NCBI GenBank assembly: GCA_002718035.1
Contig: PBCX01000003.1
Coordinates: forward strand, 100,035-164,034
DNA length: 64,000 bases
DNA from: Flavobacteriales bacterium
GTDB lineage: Bacteria > Bacteroidota > Bacteroidia > Flavobacteriales > TMED113
Reading direction: 5' to 3'
Shown in pieces: positions 1-9,432 of this stretch; the first letter of the stretch is position 1; the number at the start of each line of letters is the position of its first letter. The position numbers and the translations under genes are program-made. Under the pieces are notes generated by a model. It saw only the letters and a program-made list of their open reading frames with translations, was not told the DNA's origin and made no database searches.

Positions 1-1
1 T

Positions 2-2686
2 TTATATTATAAAAGAGAAAAAAAACAGAACTTAAATAAGTTAACTCTAAATTTCTCAAATATTAATAATGAAAAAAATATAATTATTGATTCTGATATA
101 GGTTCCGGTAGTTTTAAAGGAGATTACAATTTTTCTAGCTTAAGAAGTTATTTTAAAAGGAATTTTAATTCATTGTTAACTAGTTCCAGAACTGATTTCT
201 TAAAGAAGAAAAATTTTGATATTCAATTAAATTTTAAAGAAAGTTCTTTCTTTACTAATTTATTTTTTGACAATTTTAATTTAGGAAAATGTTTTATCAG
301 TCTTATAAAAAATAAAAACAATTTGGTGATAAGTGGAAAGTTAAATAATTTTAAATACTTACAGAATTCCTTTAATGAACTTAGTCTAAATTTTAATCAC
401 TCTAATGAAAAAGATTTTGAATTTTTATTTTTTAGTCAAGGTTATCAAAATAAAAAAAATAATTTTTTTGTTGATTCCCTTTTATTTAATTCAAATTCAA
501 ATTCAAATAAAATTAATTACGATTTTACGTTAGTTAATATTAATAATGACAATGATATAGATGCTTTTTTCTCAGGAAATTTATTAAAAGAAAAAAAAAA
601 TATAATTACATTTGATAATTCGACAGTTTCCATTTCGGGTGATAAATGGACTGTATCTCCTAACAGTATTTTTACATTTACTGATATTAAAACTTTTAAT
701 ATTAAAGATTTTTCTTTAGAATCTAATGACCAATCAGTTCAGATCTCAGGATTTTCAGAGAACTTCTTAAAACTATACTTTGATTTTAAAAATTTTAACT
801 TAACTACACTAAATAAATTTAAGAGCGACAGATCTACAAAAATTAATGGGTTGGTAGATGGAACAATGTGGTATAGTTCAGAAAAAAAACCAATGGGTGG
901 TTATCTAAAAATAAGCGACTTTTCTTTAAATAATATTAATTTGGGTAACTTGATTATCAATACTCAATCAAATGAAAAAAGAAAGTATTTGACTATAGAT
1001 GGATATTTAAAACCCGAACAAAATAAAAAGACAATAGATCTGAATGGTACTATTTCTTTAGATAAGAGACCAAATATGAATATTTTCTTAGATTTTAATG
1101 GTCAATCAAGTAAATTTATTGGTTCACTAATTTCAAGTATTTCAGATACTAATGGTAAACTTTTTGGAAAAGCAAATATTTACGGTCCTCATGATAAATT
1201 TTATATAGATGCAGATTTAATTGTGAAAGATTTTTCTTTTGGAGTTCCTTATTTAAATACTACTTATTTAGTTAAAGAAGACTATAATATTATTTGTAAA
1301 AGAAATGATATTTTATTAGATACAACAACTATTTTTGATGATTTACATAATACTAATGCACTTTTATTTGGAAATTTAACTCATTCAAATTCATTTAAAA
1401 AAATATGGTATGATATTAATATTAAATCAAATAATCTTTATTGTTTGAATACAACAAGTGAACAAAATGAAGTTTATTATGGTAAAGTTTTTGCTAAGGG
1501 AGATATTAATGTAAGTGGAAAGCCAGGTAGAGTTAATTTTAATATTGATGCTGAAACAAAAAATGGAACTAAGTTTAATATTCCCCTCTCGAAAGCTACA
1601 GAAATTTCTAATTACAGTAATTTAAAATTATTTAGTTCTAATAATTTATTGAAAGAAAATGAAATAAATAATAAAGATATTACAAATAAAAATATCTTTA
1701 AAATGAACTTTAATTTGAATTTAAAATCAAATGCACAAGTACAAATAATTTACGATGAAAAAATTGGTGATATTATCAAAGGATCTGGGGATGGTAAGTT
1801 AAAGTTAAAAATTGATGAAAATAAAAATTTTGAAATGTACGGAAACGTATTAATTAAAGAAGGTGAATATTTATACACTATGCAAAATCTATTAAATAAA
1901 AATTTTACTATTGAAAGTGGAGGTTCTTTAATTTGGGATGGTTCTCCTTATGATATTATGATAGATTTTGTCGCTTTATATAAACTTAAAACATCATTAA
2001 ATTTACTTGATTCAGATTATAAATCTAGTACAAAAGTTCCTGTTTTATGTAAGATGCATATGACAAAAAGTTTACTTAAGCCATCCGTAGATTTTATAAT
2101 TGAGATTCCATCTGCTTCAGATGTAGCATTAACAAAACTTTATCAGCTAACTGACTCAGAAGAAAAAAAATTACAACAATTTATTTTTTTATTAGGTGCA
2201 AATAGTTTTTTGATTCAAGAGAGTACTGAAAATTATATTAGTAGTGGTTTAACAACTACAGGTACTGAGCTATTATCTAATCAAATTTCAAATTGGTTAT
2301 CTCAAATTACTGATGATTTTGACCTTGGTTTTCGTTGGACTCCTGGCTCAACAGACTCTCTTACTACTGATGAAATTAAATTAGCATTATCAATGAAGCT
2401 TTTAAATGATAAGTTAACAATTAATGGAAATGCTAGTAATCCAAGTACTCCTCAAGCACAAGATAACACAGATGTCGTTAGTGAAGTTGATATTCAGTAT
2501 GATTTAACAAATAATTTAAAAGTAAAGGCTTTTAATCGAACAGATGAGTATGATCCAATAAGTGGAGAAGAATTTAGATACGAACAAGGAGTTTCGATTT
2601 TTTTTGAAAGAGAATTCAACAGTTTTTTTGATTTATTTAGAAAAAAAAATAAGAAAAAAGAAAAAAGAAAAAAGAAAAAAAATTAA
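2..2686 (+). CDS. tamB: TamB/DUF490 translocation and assembly module protein, 5' truncated by window edge
   Basis: The reading frame is open from base 2 to the stop at 2684-2686, so the gene begins before the window; an in-frame TTG at 173 is not a convincing start because the codons before it continue the same Asn/Ser/Phe-rich beta pattern. About 894 residues are visible. The repetitive beta-strand character and the C-terminal part (residues with 'GEYLYTMQNLLNKNFTIESGG' type strand followed by 'DLGFRWTPGS') match the TamB C-terminal domain, which forms an envelope-spanning beta-groove helping lipid transport and outer-membrane protein assembly. The last residues are an unusual Lys-rich run (positions 2640-2683). 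The stop overlaps the ribBA stop on the other strand. Family assignment is from recognition of the C-terminal domain; Bacteroidota members are usually well over 1200 residues. Confidence 0.85.
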   Translation, partial: LYYKREKKQNLNKLTLNFSNINNEKNIIIDSDIGSGSFKGDYNFSSLRSYFKRNFNSLLTSSRTDFLKKKNFDIQLNFKESSFFTNLFFDNFNLGKCFISLIKNKNNLVISGKLNNFKYLQNSFNELSLNFNHSNEKDFEFLFFSQGYQNKKNNFFVDSLLFNSNSNSNKINYDFTLVNINNDNDIDAFFSGNLLKEKKNIITFDNSTVSISGDKWTVSPNSIFTFTDIKTFNIKDFSLESNDQSVQISGFSENFLKLYFDFKNFNLTTLNKFKSDRSTKINGLVDGTMWYSSEKKPMGGYLKISDFSLNNINLGNLIINTQSNEKRKYLTIDGYLKPEQNKKTIDLNGTISLDKRPNMNIFLDFNGQSSKFIGSLISSISDTNGKLFGKANIYGPHDKFYIDADLIVKDFSFGVPYLNTTYLVKEDYNIICKRNDILLDTTTIFDDLHNTNALLFGNLTHSNSFKKIWYDINIKSNNLYCLNTTSEQNEVYYGKVFAKGDINVSGKPGRVNFNIDAETKNGTKFNIPLSKATEISNYSNLKLFSSNNLLKENEINNKDITNKNIFKMNFNLNLKSNAQVQIIYDEKIGDIIKGSGDGKLKLKIDENKNFEMYGNVLIKEGEYLYTMQNLLNKNFTIESGGSLIWDGSPYDIMIDFVALYKLKTSLNLLDSDYKSSTKVPVLCKMHMTKSLLKPSVDFIIEIPSASDVALTKLYQLTDSEEKKLQQFIFLLGANSFLIQESTENYISSGLTTTGTELLSNQISNWLSQITDDFDLGFRWTPGSTDSLTTDEIKLALSMKLLNDKLTINGNASNPSTPQAQDNTDVVSEVDIQYDLTNNLKVKAFNRTDEYDPISGEEFRYEQGVSIFFEREFNSFFDLFRKKNKKKEKRKKKKN

Positions 2687-3879
2687 AGATCGTGTCCTAA
2701 TTTTGTTTTTTTTATGTCCATATAATTTTTGTTATAACAATTAGCTTTAATTTTAATCGGAATATTTTTTACAATTTCTAAACCATATCCTGTTAGCCCA
2801 GCTCTTTTTTTGGGATTGTTAGTCAGTAATTTAATTTTTTTAATATTCAATTCTCTAAGTATTTGTGCACCAATTCCATAGTCTCTTTGATCTGCTTTAA
2901 ACCCCAAATGTAAATTTGCTTCAACTGTATCAAGTCCACCCTCCTGTAGTTTATATGCTTTTAATTTATTTGACAAGCCAATTCCTCTACCTTCCTGGTT
3001 CATGTACAAAACAACTCCTTTTTTTTCTTTTTCTATTATTTTAATAGATTCAGTTAATTGATCTCCACAATCACATCTTAAGGACCCAATTATGTCACCT
3101 GTGAAACATGATGAATGAACTCTAACTAGAACAGGTTCATTTTTTTCCCAACTTCCTTTAATTAATGCAAGGTGTTCTAAATTAGAATTATTTGCTTTGT
3201 AAGATTTTAATTTAAATTTACCATATTTAGTTGGCATATTCACTTCTACAATTTCTTCAATTAAAGACTCTGTTTTTAATCTATATTTAATCAAATCTTC
3301 AATAGAAATAATTTTTAATTTAAATTTTTTTGCAATTTTAAATAATTCAGGAAGTCTGGCCATGGTCCCATCATCGTTCATTATTTCAACAATAATTCCC
3401 GCTGACCTCAAACCAGCTAGTTTACATAAATCTATTGCTGCTTCAGTATGCCCACTTCTTCTTAGTACTCCTCCATCCATTGCTTTTAGTGGAAAAATAT
3501 GACCAGGTCTTGCCAAATCCTTTGTTTTTGTGTTAGGACTAGACAAAGCTTTAATTGTTTCAGCTCTATCATTTGCTGAAATTCCTGTAGAACAATTCCC
3601 ACCAATTTTATCAACTGAAATTGTAAATTGAGTTTTTAGAGGATCTGTATTTTTCCCAACCATTAAATCTAAGTTTAAATTTTCACATATTTGAGACGAT
3701 AATGGTGTGCAAACAAGTCCTCTACCATTTTTTATCATAAAGTTTACAAGATCTGGAGTTACTTTTTCTGCTGCAGCAACAAAATCCCCTTCATTTTCTC
3801 TATTTTCATCATCAACAACAATAATAATTTTACCTTTTTTTATATCATCAATTGCTTCTTTTATATTATCTAATGTCAT
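2683..3879 (-). CDS. ribBA: Bifunctional DHBP synthase / GTP cyclohydrolase II (RibBA)
   Basis: This 398-residue protein feeds both branches of riboflavin synthesis. Residues 1-205 are the 3,4-dihydroxy-2-butanone 4-phosphate synthase domain, with the acidic DDENRENEGDF motif at 24-33 and the RSGHTEA motif near 141-147. Residues 210-398 are GTP cyclohydrolase II, with the zinc ligands Cys258, Cys269 and Cys271 (C-x10-C-x-C) and the NQEGRGIGL motif at 294-302. Length and domain order are normal for a RibBA fusion. The ATG at 3879 overlaps the stop of the upstream glycosyltransferase by 4 bases, so the two are translationally coupled in a leftward operon. The stop shares bases with the convergent tamB stop. 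Confidence 0.96.
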   Translation of the reverse strand: MTLDNIKEAIDDIKKGKIIIVVDDENRENEGDFVAAAEKVTPDLVNFMIKNGRGLVCTPLSSQICENLNLDLMVGKNTDPLKTQFTISVDKIGGNCSTGISANDRAETIKALSSPNTKTKDLARPGHIFPLKAMDGGVLRRSGHTEAAIDLCKLAGLRSAGIIVEIMNDDGTMARLPELFKIAKKFKLKIISIEDLIKYRLKTESLIEEIVEVNMPTKYGKFKLKSYKANNSNLEHLALIKGSWEKNEPVLVRVHSSCFTGDIIGSLRCDCGDQLTESIKIIEKEKKGVVLYMNQEGRGIGLSNKLKAYKLQEGGLDTVEANLHLGFKADQRDYGIGAQILRELNIKKIKLLTNNPKKRAGLTGYGLEIVKNIPIKIKANCYNKNYMDIKKTKLGHDL

Positions 3880-5042
3880 TTATTAAAAATTTTATTTAAT
3901 TTATTGGTTGATTTTTTCCAATTAAATTTAGTTTCCACGAATTTAAATCCATTTTCAATTAGATTCAAATTTTTTTCTTTATTATTAAATAATTCAATAC
4001 AATAATTAGCAAATTCAGTTTTATCGTTAGCTATTATAATTTCCTTCTCACTTGCATTTAATGACTTATTAGCTGTTTTAGTTGTTATACATGGTATTTT
4101 CATTGACATAGCTTCTAATAGTTTATTTTGTAAACCTGAGCCAATAAACATCGGGGCAACAAAAACAGAACCCTTTTCGTATGCATCTCTTATATCTTCA
4201 ACAAAACCTGTTATTTTTATATTTTTGTGAAGTTTTGATAACTTTCTTACTTCCTTATTAGGATTAGATCCAGCAATAACAACTTTTGTGTTATTTTCTT
4301 TTTTTAATACTAATGGAAATATTTCTTCGCATATAAATTTAGCTGCCAAAACATTAGGTCGATAACTCATATTTCCCACAAAGATTATAGTATTTTTTTT
4401 ATATGTATCATTTTTTCTTTTAAAATAATTAGTTTCAATACCATTTTCAATAATGCAAATATTTTTTTTATTTACATGATTAATATAATCTCTATCATAT
4501 TTTGAGATGATTGTATGATTCTCAAAATAATTAAAAATATTTTTTTCGTATTCTTTTACTCTTTTGTACTCAAATAATAGAATTAATTTCATTAGTGTAT
4601 TTGATTTTTTAGATCTTCTATTAAGGCCTAAAGAGAAACAATCCATATAGTCAATCATTTTTTTTTCATTTCTTTTTTTTATAAATTCTGTTGTTCTAAT
4701 TAATTGACAGTAAATAAATTCTGGTTTAATTAAATCAATAATTTCATTTATTTTTTTGTGACTTCTTTTTGAGTAATAATATGAAATTTGAATTGGTAAT
4801 TTTTTGATTATCGAGTGATAGATTAAATTAAAAATTCGACTTATTTCAGTATTGTGAATTAAATGAAAACTTTGTATATATTTTTTTAAATCTTTATTAA
4901 TTTTAGCATTTTTTGATGAGCTTAAAGAAATAAGATGAATATCATTATAATTTGAAAGATATTTTATTTGATAAAAAATTCTTAGTTTATCTCCCTTATC
5001 TAAAATTTCAGGAACTCTAGGAGTTATTATGACTATTTTCAT
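3876..5042 (-). CDS. GT-B glycosyltransferase (GT4-like)
   Basis: A 388-residue glycosyltransferase. The N-terminal half starts with a Rossmann strand (MKIVIITPRVPEILDKGDKL) that matches the acceptor domain of sugar transferases similar to those of exopolysaccharide systems. The C-terminal half has the GT4 features: an IENGIET loop near 200, IIFVGNMSYRPN near 220, ITGFVEDIRD near 275, and the E-x7-E type region FIGSGLQNKLLEAMSMKIP near 300-318. It probably transfers a sugar to an envelope glycan from the cytoplasmic face. It overlaps the next upstream glycosyltransferase by 26 bases and ribBA by 4, inside a cluster that also contains lptG, so lipopolysaccharide is a reasonable but unproven substrate. 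Very Lys/Asn/Ile-rich, like its neighbour. Confidence 0.82.
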   Translation of the reverse strand: MKIVIITPRVPEILDKGDKLRIFYQIKYLSNYNDIHLISLSSSKNAKINKDLKKYIQSFHLIHNTEISRIFNLIYHSIIKKLPIQISYYYSKRSHKKINEIIDLIKPEFIYCQLIRTTEFIKKRNEKKMIDYMDCFSLGLNRRSKKSNTLMKLILLFEYKRVKEYEKNIFNYFENHTIISKYDRDYINHVNKKNICIIENGIETNYFKRKNDTYKKNTIIFVGNMSYRPNVLAAKFICEEIFPLVLKKENNTKVVIAGSNPNKEVRKLSKLHKNIKITGFVEDIRDAYEKGSVFVAPMFIGSGLQNKLLEAMSMKIPCITTKTANKSLNASEKEIIIANDKTEFANYCIELFNNKEKNLNLIENGFKFVETKFNWKKSTNKLNKIFNK

Positions 5043-6192
5043 AAATTAATTTTTTCCAGTTTTTTATAACAACATTTGTTGAAAAATATTGATTAATTAA
5101 TTTTTTTCCTTCTTTGCTTAATTTATTAAATAAAATTTCATCATATTTAAGATTTTTAATTGAATTCAAAAACTCTAATTCATCATTACAAATCAAAATA
5201 TTTTTTTTGTTTTTACAATTTATTCCTTGTGCTCCTTTTTTTGTACTAATTATTGGTATTCCCATTGACATTCCCTCAAGAATTTTAATTCTGATTCCAC
5301 TTCCTGAAAAAATAGGTACAATCATAACAGATTTGCTAATCATGTAATTTTCAGAATTTTCTACTAACCCCCTAATTTTTAATGATTTATGATTTTTTTT
5401 TTTTAAGTATTTAGGCATTTTTTTTCCAGCTAAATGCAGTGTTCCTATTTTTTTATTTATTAAATGTTTAATCCAGACATTGTTTAAAAACCATTCAATC
5501 CCATCCATATTTGGCTTCCAATCCATTGCCCCAAGATGAAAAATACTAAATTCTTTTGGGATAATTCTATTTTTAATTTTAAAGGAAACGGGTAGAATTT
5601 CAATCCTTTTTTTTATTTTTTTTTCAAAATATTTTTTGTCATTTTTTGAAATACAGAATAAAAAATCACATTTTGAACAAATAAAATTTTCCCATTTTTT
5701 CATTTGTAATTTTAAAAAAAAGTATGCTATTTTTTTAAATAAATTTCTTGTATTACTAACTAAATCATTCCAAATTTCATGTTCTACATTATGAGTTCTA
5801 ATTATTGTTTTACATTTACATTTATTTTTAATGTCTTGCAAGTATACTGAGGGAAATACTCCTTCAAATAATACATATTCATATTTTTTTTTGTTAATAA
5901 TGTTAGTTATTTTTTTAGAAATTTTTTTATCGTAAAATCTGTTAGTTTGATAGCATTTTTTTGAAAATAAACTATTTATAAGTTTTGAAAAATTAAATTT
6001 TGTATTTATTTGAAATAATGTTTGATTTGTGTGATTATTTTGATTTTTATTCCTTTTAGTATTTGAATCAAGAGCTATAATATCTATAATTTCATATTTT
6101 GTCTTGAGATCATTATATAACTTTTTAACAGCTAGGCTTCCACCATCAATGGAAGGAAATACAGCTTTGTGTGAAATAATTAAAATTTTCAT
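5017..6192 (-). CDS. GT-B glycosyltransferase (GT4-like), second of a tandem pair
   Basis: A 391-residue relative of the preceding glycosyltransferase. It begins MKILIISHKAVFPSIDGGSL, a typical GT-B N-terminus with the glycine-rich donor-side turn, and carries a His-containing 'TIIRTHNVEHEIW' segment near 130-142 that is common in the family. The C-terminal domain shows 'FHLGAMDWKPNMDGIEWF' near 220 and 'IFSGSGIRIKILEGMSMGIP' near 295-314, the nucleotide-sugar binding region with its conserved Glu. It starts one base before the lptG stop and runs 26 bases into the next glycosyltransferase. Sugar and acceptor cannot be told from sequence. The pair probably arose by duplication or arrived together as a sugar-modification cassette. 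Confidence 0.82.
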   Translation of the reverse strand: MKILIISHKAVFPSIDGGSLAVKKLYNDLKTKYEIIDIIALDSNTKRNKNQNNHTNQTLFQINTKFNFSKLINSLFSKKCYQTNRFYDKKISKKITNIINKKKYEYVLFEGVFPSVYLQDIKNKCKCKTIIRTHNVEHEIWNDLVSNTRNLFKKIAYFFLKLQMKKWENFICSKCDFLFCISKNDKKYFEKKIKKRIEILPVSFKIKNRIIPKEFSIFHLGAMDWKPNMDGIEWFLNNVWIKHLINKKIGTLHLAGKKMPKYLKKKNHKSLKIRGLVENSENYMISKSVMIVPIFSGSGIRIKILEGMSMGIPIISTKKGAQGINCKNKKNILICNDELEFLNSIKNLKYDEILFNKLSKEGKKLINQYFSTNVVIKNWKKLIYENSHNNS

Positions 6193-7503
6193 TTATATTC
6201 TTTCTTTTTGCATTTTATAAGTTAAAAGAATTCCTAACATAAAAAATAAAATTGTAGGTCCCCATATTCCAAATATACTGTCAATTACATTTTTTTTTAC
6301 TAATTTTTCTCCTGTGATTGAAATTATGTGATATAAAATAAATAATATAATTGATATAACTACGGGTAAACCAAATCCACCTTTCTTAATTATTCCCCCC
6401 AATGGTGCACCAATAAGAAACATTATTATACATGCAATTGAATAGGTGTATTTTTTATTTAATTCAACTTTTAATTTACTCAGATATTTATTTTTTCTTT
6501 CAATATCACGATTAATATATTGGATACTATTTAAATTATTTTTTAAATTATTTTTTGTTTTTTTTGCAATGATAATTTTATCACTTTTTATATTTTTTTT
6601 TGCTGGTTTTATTTTATTTGATATAACTAAAATAGAATGTCCTTTTTTATTAAATTCTTTTTTTTGTTCTTTAATATTTTGATTAACTGAGTCGATAACA
6701 TTTTTTAGTTGACTTATATTCATCGTTTTTGCTTTATTGTTAAAACGATCAGTACTTCCTCTGTTAAATTTAAAAGATGATAAATCTAATTTTAAATTGA
6801 ACAAATCAAATTTAGTAGTCACAATACAGTTTTTTTTATTTTCATCAAAGCAATTATTTTCGGAATAACTAACACCATTTATTAGACTTACATTTAAATA
6901 ATCCTCATCTTTACTCATTTTAATATTTGCTTCAGAAGCTAAAAATGTTTTCTTTACTTTTTTTTCTGAATGATCTAAAATAATAATGTCTTTAAAATTA
7001 TTATCGTCAATTTTTTTTTCAACTTTTAAACTATAACCATTGATTTCATTAAAAAAAACTCCTTCTTCAAGAGAAAAAGCTAACTTTTTATGAATAATAT
7101 CATACATTAAATTAGTGTTCTTTAGATTTGCATACGGAATTATTTTATCAGAAAAAATGAACGAAAAAAAACTAATACAAATTGAACAAAATAAAATTGA
7201 TTTTATTGTTTCAAAATAAGATATTCCTGATGATTTAATTGCAATATATTCAGATTTTTCTGAGAGGTTTCCCATTATCATAATCGATGATAGTAGAACT
7301 GCTAAAGGAAGACCTACTGGAACTAGAGTGTAAGAAGCGTATAAAAGTAATTCAAAAATTAAATATGTATCAAGACCTTTTCCAATTAAATCATCAATAT
7401 ATTTCCATAAAAACTGCATTAATAGTATAAAAATAACAATGGAAAAAGTATAAAAAAATGGTTTTATAAAAGCAATTGTGATTGATTTATTAAGTTTTTT
7501 CAA
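6193..7503 (-). CDS. lptG: LptF/LptG family lipopolysaccharide export permease
   Basis: A 436-residue YjgP/YjgQ family permease. Three transmembrane helices lie in the first 125 residues (about 10-35, 50-80, 100-120) and three in the last 90, framing a large periplasmic beta-jellyroll (about 130-340), the arrangement of LptF and LptG that with LptB lift lipopolysaccharide from the inner membrane. The middle region holds an extra charged Lys/Asn-rich insertion near 260-345, which Bacteroidota homologues also tend to have. Start ATG at 7503 follows the START-like gene stop by 17 bases; the stop touches the downstream glycosyltransferase start. Which of the two subunits it is cannot be decided from sequence alone; LptG is the usual name in this context. 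Confidence 0.85.
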   Translation of the reverse strand: MKKLNKSITIAFIKPFFYTFSIVIFILLMQFLWKYIDDLIGKGLDTYLIFELLLYASYTLVPVGLPLAVLLSSIMIMGNLSEKSEYIAIKSSGISYFETIKSILFCSICISFFSFIFSDKIIPYANLKNTNLMYDIIHKKLAFSLEEGVFFNEINGYSLKVEKKIDDNNFKDIIILDHSEKKVKKTFLASEANIKMSKDEDYLNVSLINGVSYSENNCFDENKKNCIVTTKFDLFNLKLDLSSFKFNRGSTDRFNNKAKTMNISQLKNVIDSVNQNIKEQKKEFNKKGHSILVISNKIKPAKKNIKSDKIIIAKKTKNNLKNNLNSIQYINRDIERKNKYLSKLKVELNKKYTYSIACIIMFLIGAPLGGIIKKGGFGLPVVISIILFILYHIISITGEKLVKKNVIDSIFGIWGPTILFFMLGILLTYKMQKERI

Positions 7504-7520
7504 AATAAATTTTTAATTCT

Positions 7521-7895
7521 TTAAGAACCAATACTTTTCATTAGTGCTTGAACTTGAGTATTCCAAAGATTTATCTCGTGTTCTTTTTCATCTTCGCTTT
7601 CTGAAAAATCAGTAATAATTAAAATGACATCATTTGTAATTGAATCAATATCAATCTTAAATTCAAAATAACTTTCATCTTCAGAGTCAAGCCATTTAAA
7701 TCTTACTAAATAATTATTTATTTTTTTTACTAGTTCTGCTTCTTGATCTCCATCATCCCAAATAAATGTATAAGTATTTCCATTCCAATTTACATCATTA
7801 GCAAACCATTCAGATAATCCTGTGGGAGTTGAAACTGCATTAAAAAGTATTTTAACAGATGATTTGATTGGGAATTCTATACTGTATTTTATCAT
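7521..7895 (-). CDS. START-like/SRPBCC domain protein
   Basis: A 124-residue single-domain protein of the START-like family found in nearly all Flavobacteriales next to lptG and ribBA. It shows the helix-grip pattern: 'YSIEFPIKSSVKILFNAVST' as first strand and helix, a 'LSEWFANDV' segment near 28-36, and alternating strands with conserved Trp (WNGNTYTFIWDDGDQEAEL, FKWLDSEDESYFEF), ending in the long C-terminal helix. No signal peptide, so it is cytoplasmic. Biochemical role is unknown; SRPBCC domains usually bind hydrophobic ligands. It is the first gene of the leftward cluster through lptG and the glycosyltransferases to ribBA, and any promoter should be in 7896-7989, where no clear TAnnTTTG element facing this gene was found. 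Confidence 0.85.
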   Translation of the reverse strand: MIKYSIEFPIKSSVKILFNAVSTPTGLSEWFANDVNWNGNTYTFIWDDGDQEAELVKKINNYLVRFKWLDSEDESYFEFKIDIDSITNDVILIITDFSESEDEKEHEINLWNTQVQALMKSIGS

Positions 7896-7989
7896 TTTAA
7901 AAAAATTGTTTAATTCAATATAGATAAATATTTTATTTTTTGAAGATTAATTATTCAATTTATTTAATTTTAGTTTTAAATAATAAATA

Positions 7990-9330
7990 ATGCAACAAAT
8001 TAATTTTATATTTTTTTTTCTATCGTTGATAATTTTTTCTCAAGAAATATCTATTAATTTAAATGGAGATTCCATTACTTTCAAATCTTTTTCTTCTCAT
8101 AATAATATTATTTTAAAAAGTGATACACTAATGAAAATTGATCAAGGAATTTATGAGTTCTCAAATAATGAACATGATTTTAAAATTTACATTAATGAAA
8201 AAAAAATATATAATTTGTCAATTGAAGAAGGTAGTGTTTTATTTGATGGTCTATCAAAAAATGAATTTATTAGTTTAAATAATTTTTTTAATTATTACTC
8301 TTCATTAATTGAAAATTTAGTTGATAACAAAAATTATCCTGACAGATACGAAATTAATATGTATGATGTGAAAAAAAAATTAAAAAATTATCTGCGTAAT
8401 GAATATAATTTTGAAGATGATTATAATATTTCTTTAGAATTTTTATCTAAATATGTTGATTATATTTATTATAATTCTTTGTGTCAATTTATAATTAAAA
8501 ATAATAAATATAAGGACAACTTTTCATTTAATTTAATTCCATATTTTTTAGAAGAATCTTTTTATTATGAATCAATTAGTCAAAATTTAAATTTTTTGTT
8601 GTACAAAAAATATATATACAATATGACTTTGCTTTTATCTGTAAAAAATTCAATCAAGCAAGATCAATCTATAAAATCATTATTTTTTTCTTTTTATAAA
8701 TTCGCCAAAAAAAATTTAAATGATGATTTATTGAATTTTTCTATAAATGAGTTTGTGTTCAATTATACAAGTAACATTAAACCATCTTTTCTTGAGGAAA
8801 TTTTTTTATTTTATGATAATGTAACAGAAAAGTATTTAGCCAATGTTAAACTAAAATATGAGAAAAGAAATAATTCGTTTGATCATTCTAATGTAGAGCC
8901 TAATGATAGTTTTAAATTTTATTTAGAAGGTACTAATGCTAACAAAACTTCATTAAATAATTATTTAGGCAAAGTTGTTTATATTGACATTTGGGCAAGT
9001 TGGTGTGGACCTTGTAGAAAACTTTTTCCATATTCAAAGAAACTTAAAGGAAAATTCAGTAGAAAACAATTAAAAAAAATAAGCTTTGTGAATATTTCTA
9101 TTGATAATGATTATAGTAAGTGGAAAAAATCTTTAAAACAATTAAATATAGAGGGTGATAATTTTATATCTCCTTCAAAAATTAATAACAGTGTAAGTGA
9201 TTTTTTTCAAATTTCAAGTATCCCTAGATACATAATCATTGATAAATCAGGAAACATTGTTGATAATAATGCAAAAAGACCTAATGATTTAAGTTTATAT
9301 GATGATTTGATAGAATTATTGAGCAAATAA
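7990..9330 (+). CDS. Exported TlpA-like thioredoxin-fold protein with long N-terminal region
   Basis: A 446-residue exported protein. Residues 1-19 form a hydrophobic signal peptide ending near FSQ. Residues 20-300 are a Bacteroidota-type helical extension with no recognised catalytic motif. Residues 305-446 are a TlpA/thioredoxin domain with the active site WCGPC at 338-342 (Cys339 and Cys342) and the cis-proline loop 'ISSIPRYIIIDKSG' near 415. It probably reduces or relays electrons to periplasmic thiols, possibly serving cytochrome c maturation, though the ccsBA gene lies 8 kb away. The stop at 9328-9330 is only 4 bases from the 3' end of the convergent tRNA-Met gene, with no obvious terminator between. 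Confidence 0.85.
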   Translation: MQQINFIFFFLSLIIFSQEISINLNGDSITFKSFSSHNNIILKSDTLMKIDQGIYEFSNNEHDFKIYINEKKIYNLSIEEGSVLFDGLSKNEFISLNNFFNYYSSLIENLVDNKNYPDRYEINMYDVKKKLKNYLRNEYNFEDDYNISLEFLSKYVDYIYYNSLCQFIIKNNKYKDNFSFNLIPYFLEESFYYESISQNLNFLLYKKYIYNMTLLLSVKNSIKQDQSIKSLFFSFYKFAKKNLNDDLLNFSINEFVFNYTSNIKPSFLEEIFLFYDNVTEKYLANVKLKYEKRNNSFDHSNVEPNDSFKFYLEGTNANKTSLNNYLGKVVYIDIWASWCGPCRKLFPYSKKLKGKFSRKQLKKISFVNISIDNDYSKWKKSLKQLNIEGDNFISPSKINNSVSDFFQISSIPRYIIIDKSGNIVDNNAKRPNDLSLYDDLIELLSK

Positions 9331-9334
9331 AAAG

Positions 9335-9408
9335 TAGCGAGGGGGAGATTTGAACTCCCGACCTCAGGGTTATGAATCCTGCGCTCTAACCAACTGAGCT
9401 ACCTCGCC
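9335..9408 (-). tRNA. tRNA-Met (anticodon CAT)
   Basis: Read on the minus strand, 74 bases fold into a complete cloverleaf: acceptor GGCGAGG/CCTCGCT (with a G1-U72 pair), D arm GCTC/GAGC, anticodon loop TTCATAA, T arm GGGAG-TTCAAAT-CTCCC and discriminator A73. CCA is not encoded. The anticodon stem is CAGGA/CCCTG, so the loop-closing 31-39 position is an A-C mismatch. The acceptor and T-arm features fit elongator Met (or a CAT tRNA modified to read isoleucine AUA, though the D-arm and stem are those of elongator Met) rather than initiator Met, which would show three G-C pairs closing the anticodon stem. Confidence 0.95.
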
Positions 9409-9417
9409 TAATCAAAA

Positions 9418-9425
9418 CAAATATA
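9418..9425 (-). promoter_or_regulatory. Putative -7 element of tRNA-Met promoter (TATATTTG)
   Basis: TATATTTG on the minus strand matches the Bacteroidota sigma-ABfr -7 consensus TAnnTTTG and ends 9 bases before the tRNA 5' end, a fitting distance. No TTG -33 element was found at the usual spacing, so this is tentative. Confidence 0.35.
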
Positions 9426-9432
9426 TATTTTT

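Noticed and set aside
173-175. TTG at 173 as start of the TamB-like gene
   Set aside because: The frame is open back to base 2 with the same composition and the family is much longer, so the gene is simply cut by the window edge.
2562-2744. Small plus-strand frame over the tamB/ribBA junction
   Set aside because: It is an out-of-frame shadow made of Lys codons in an A-rich tract; both overlapping genes are well supported.
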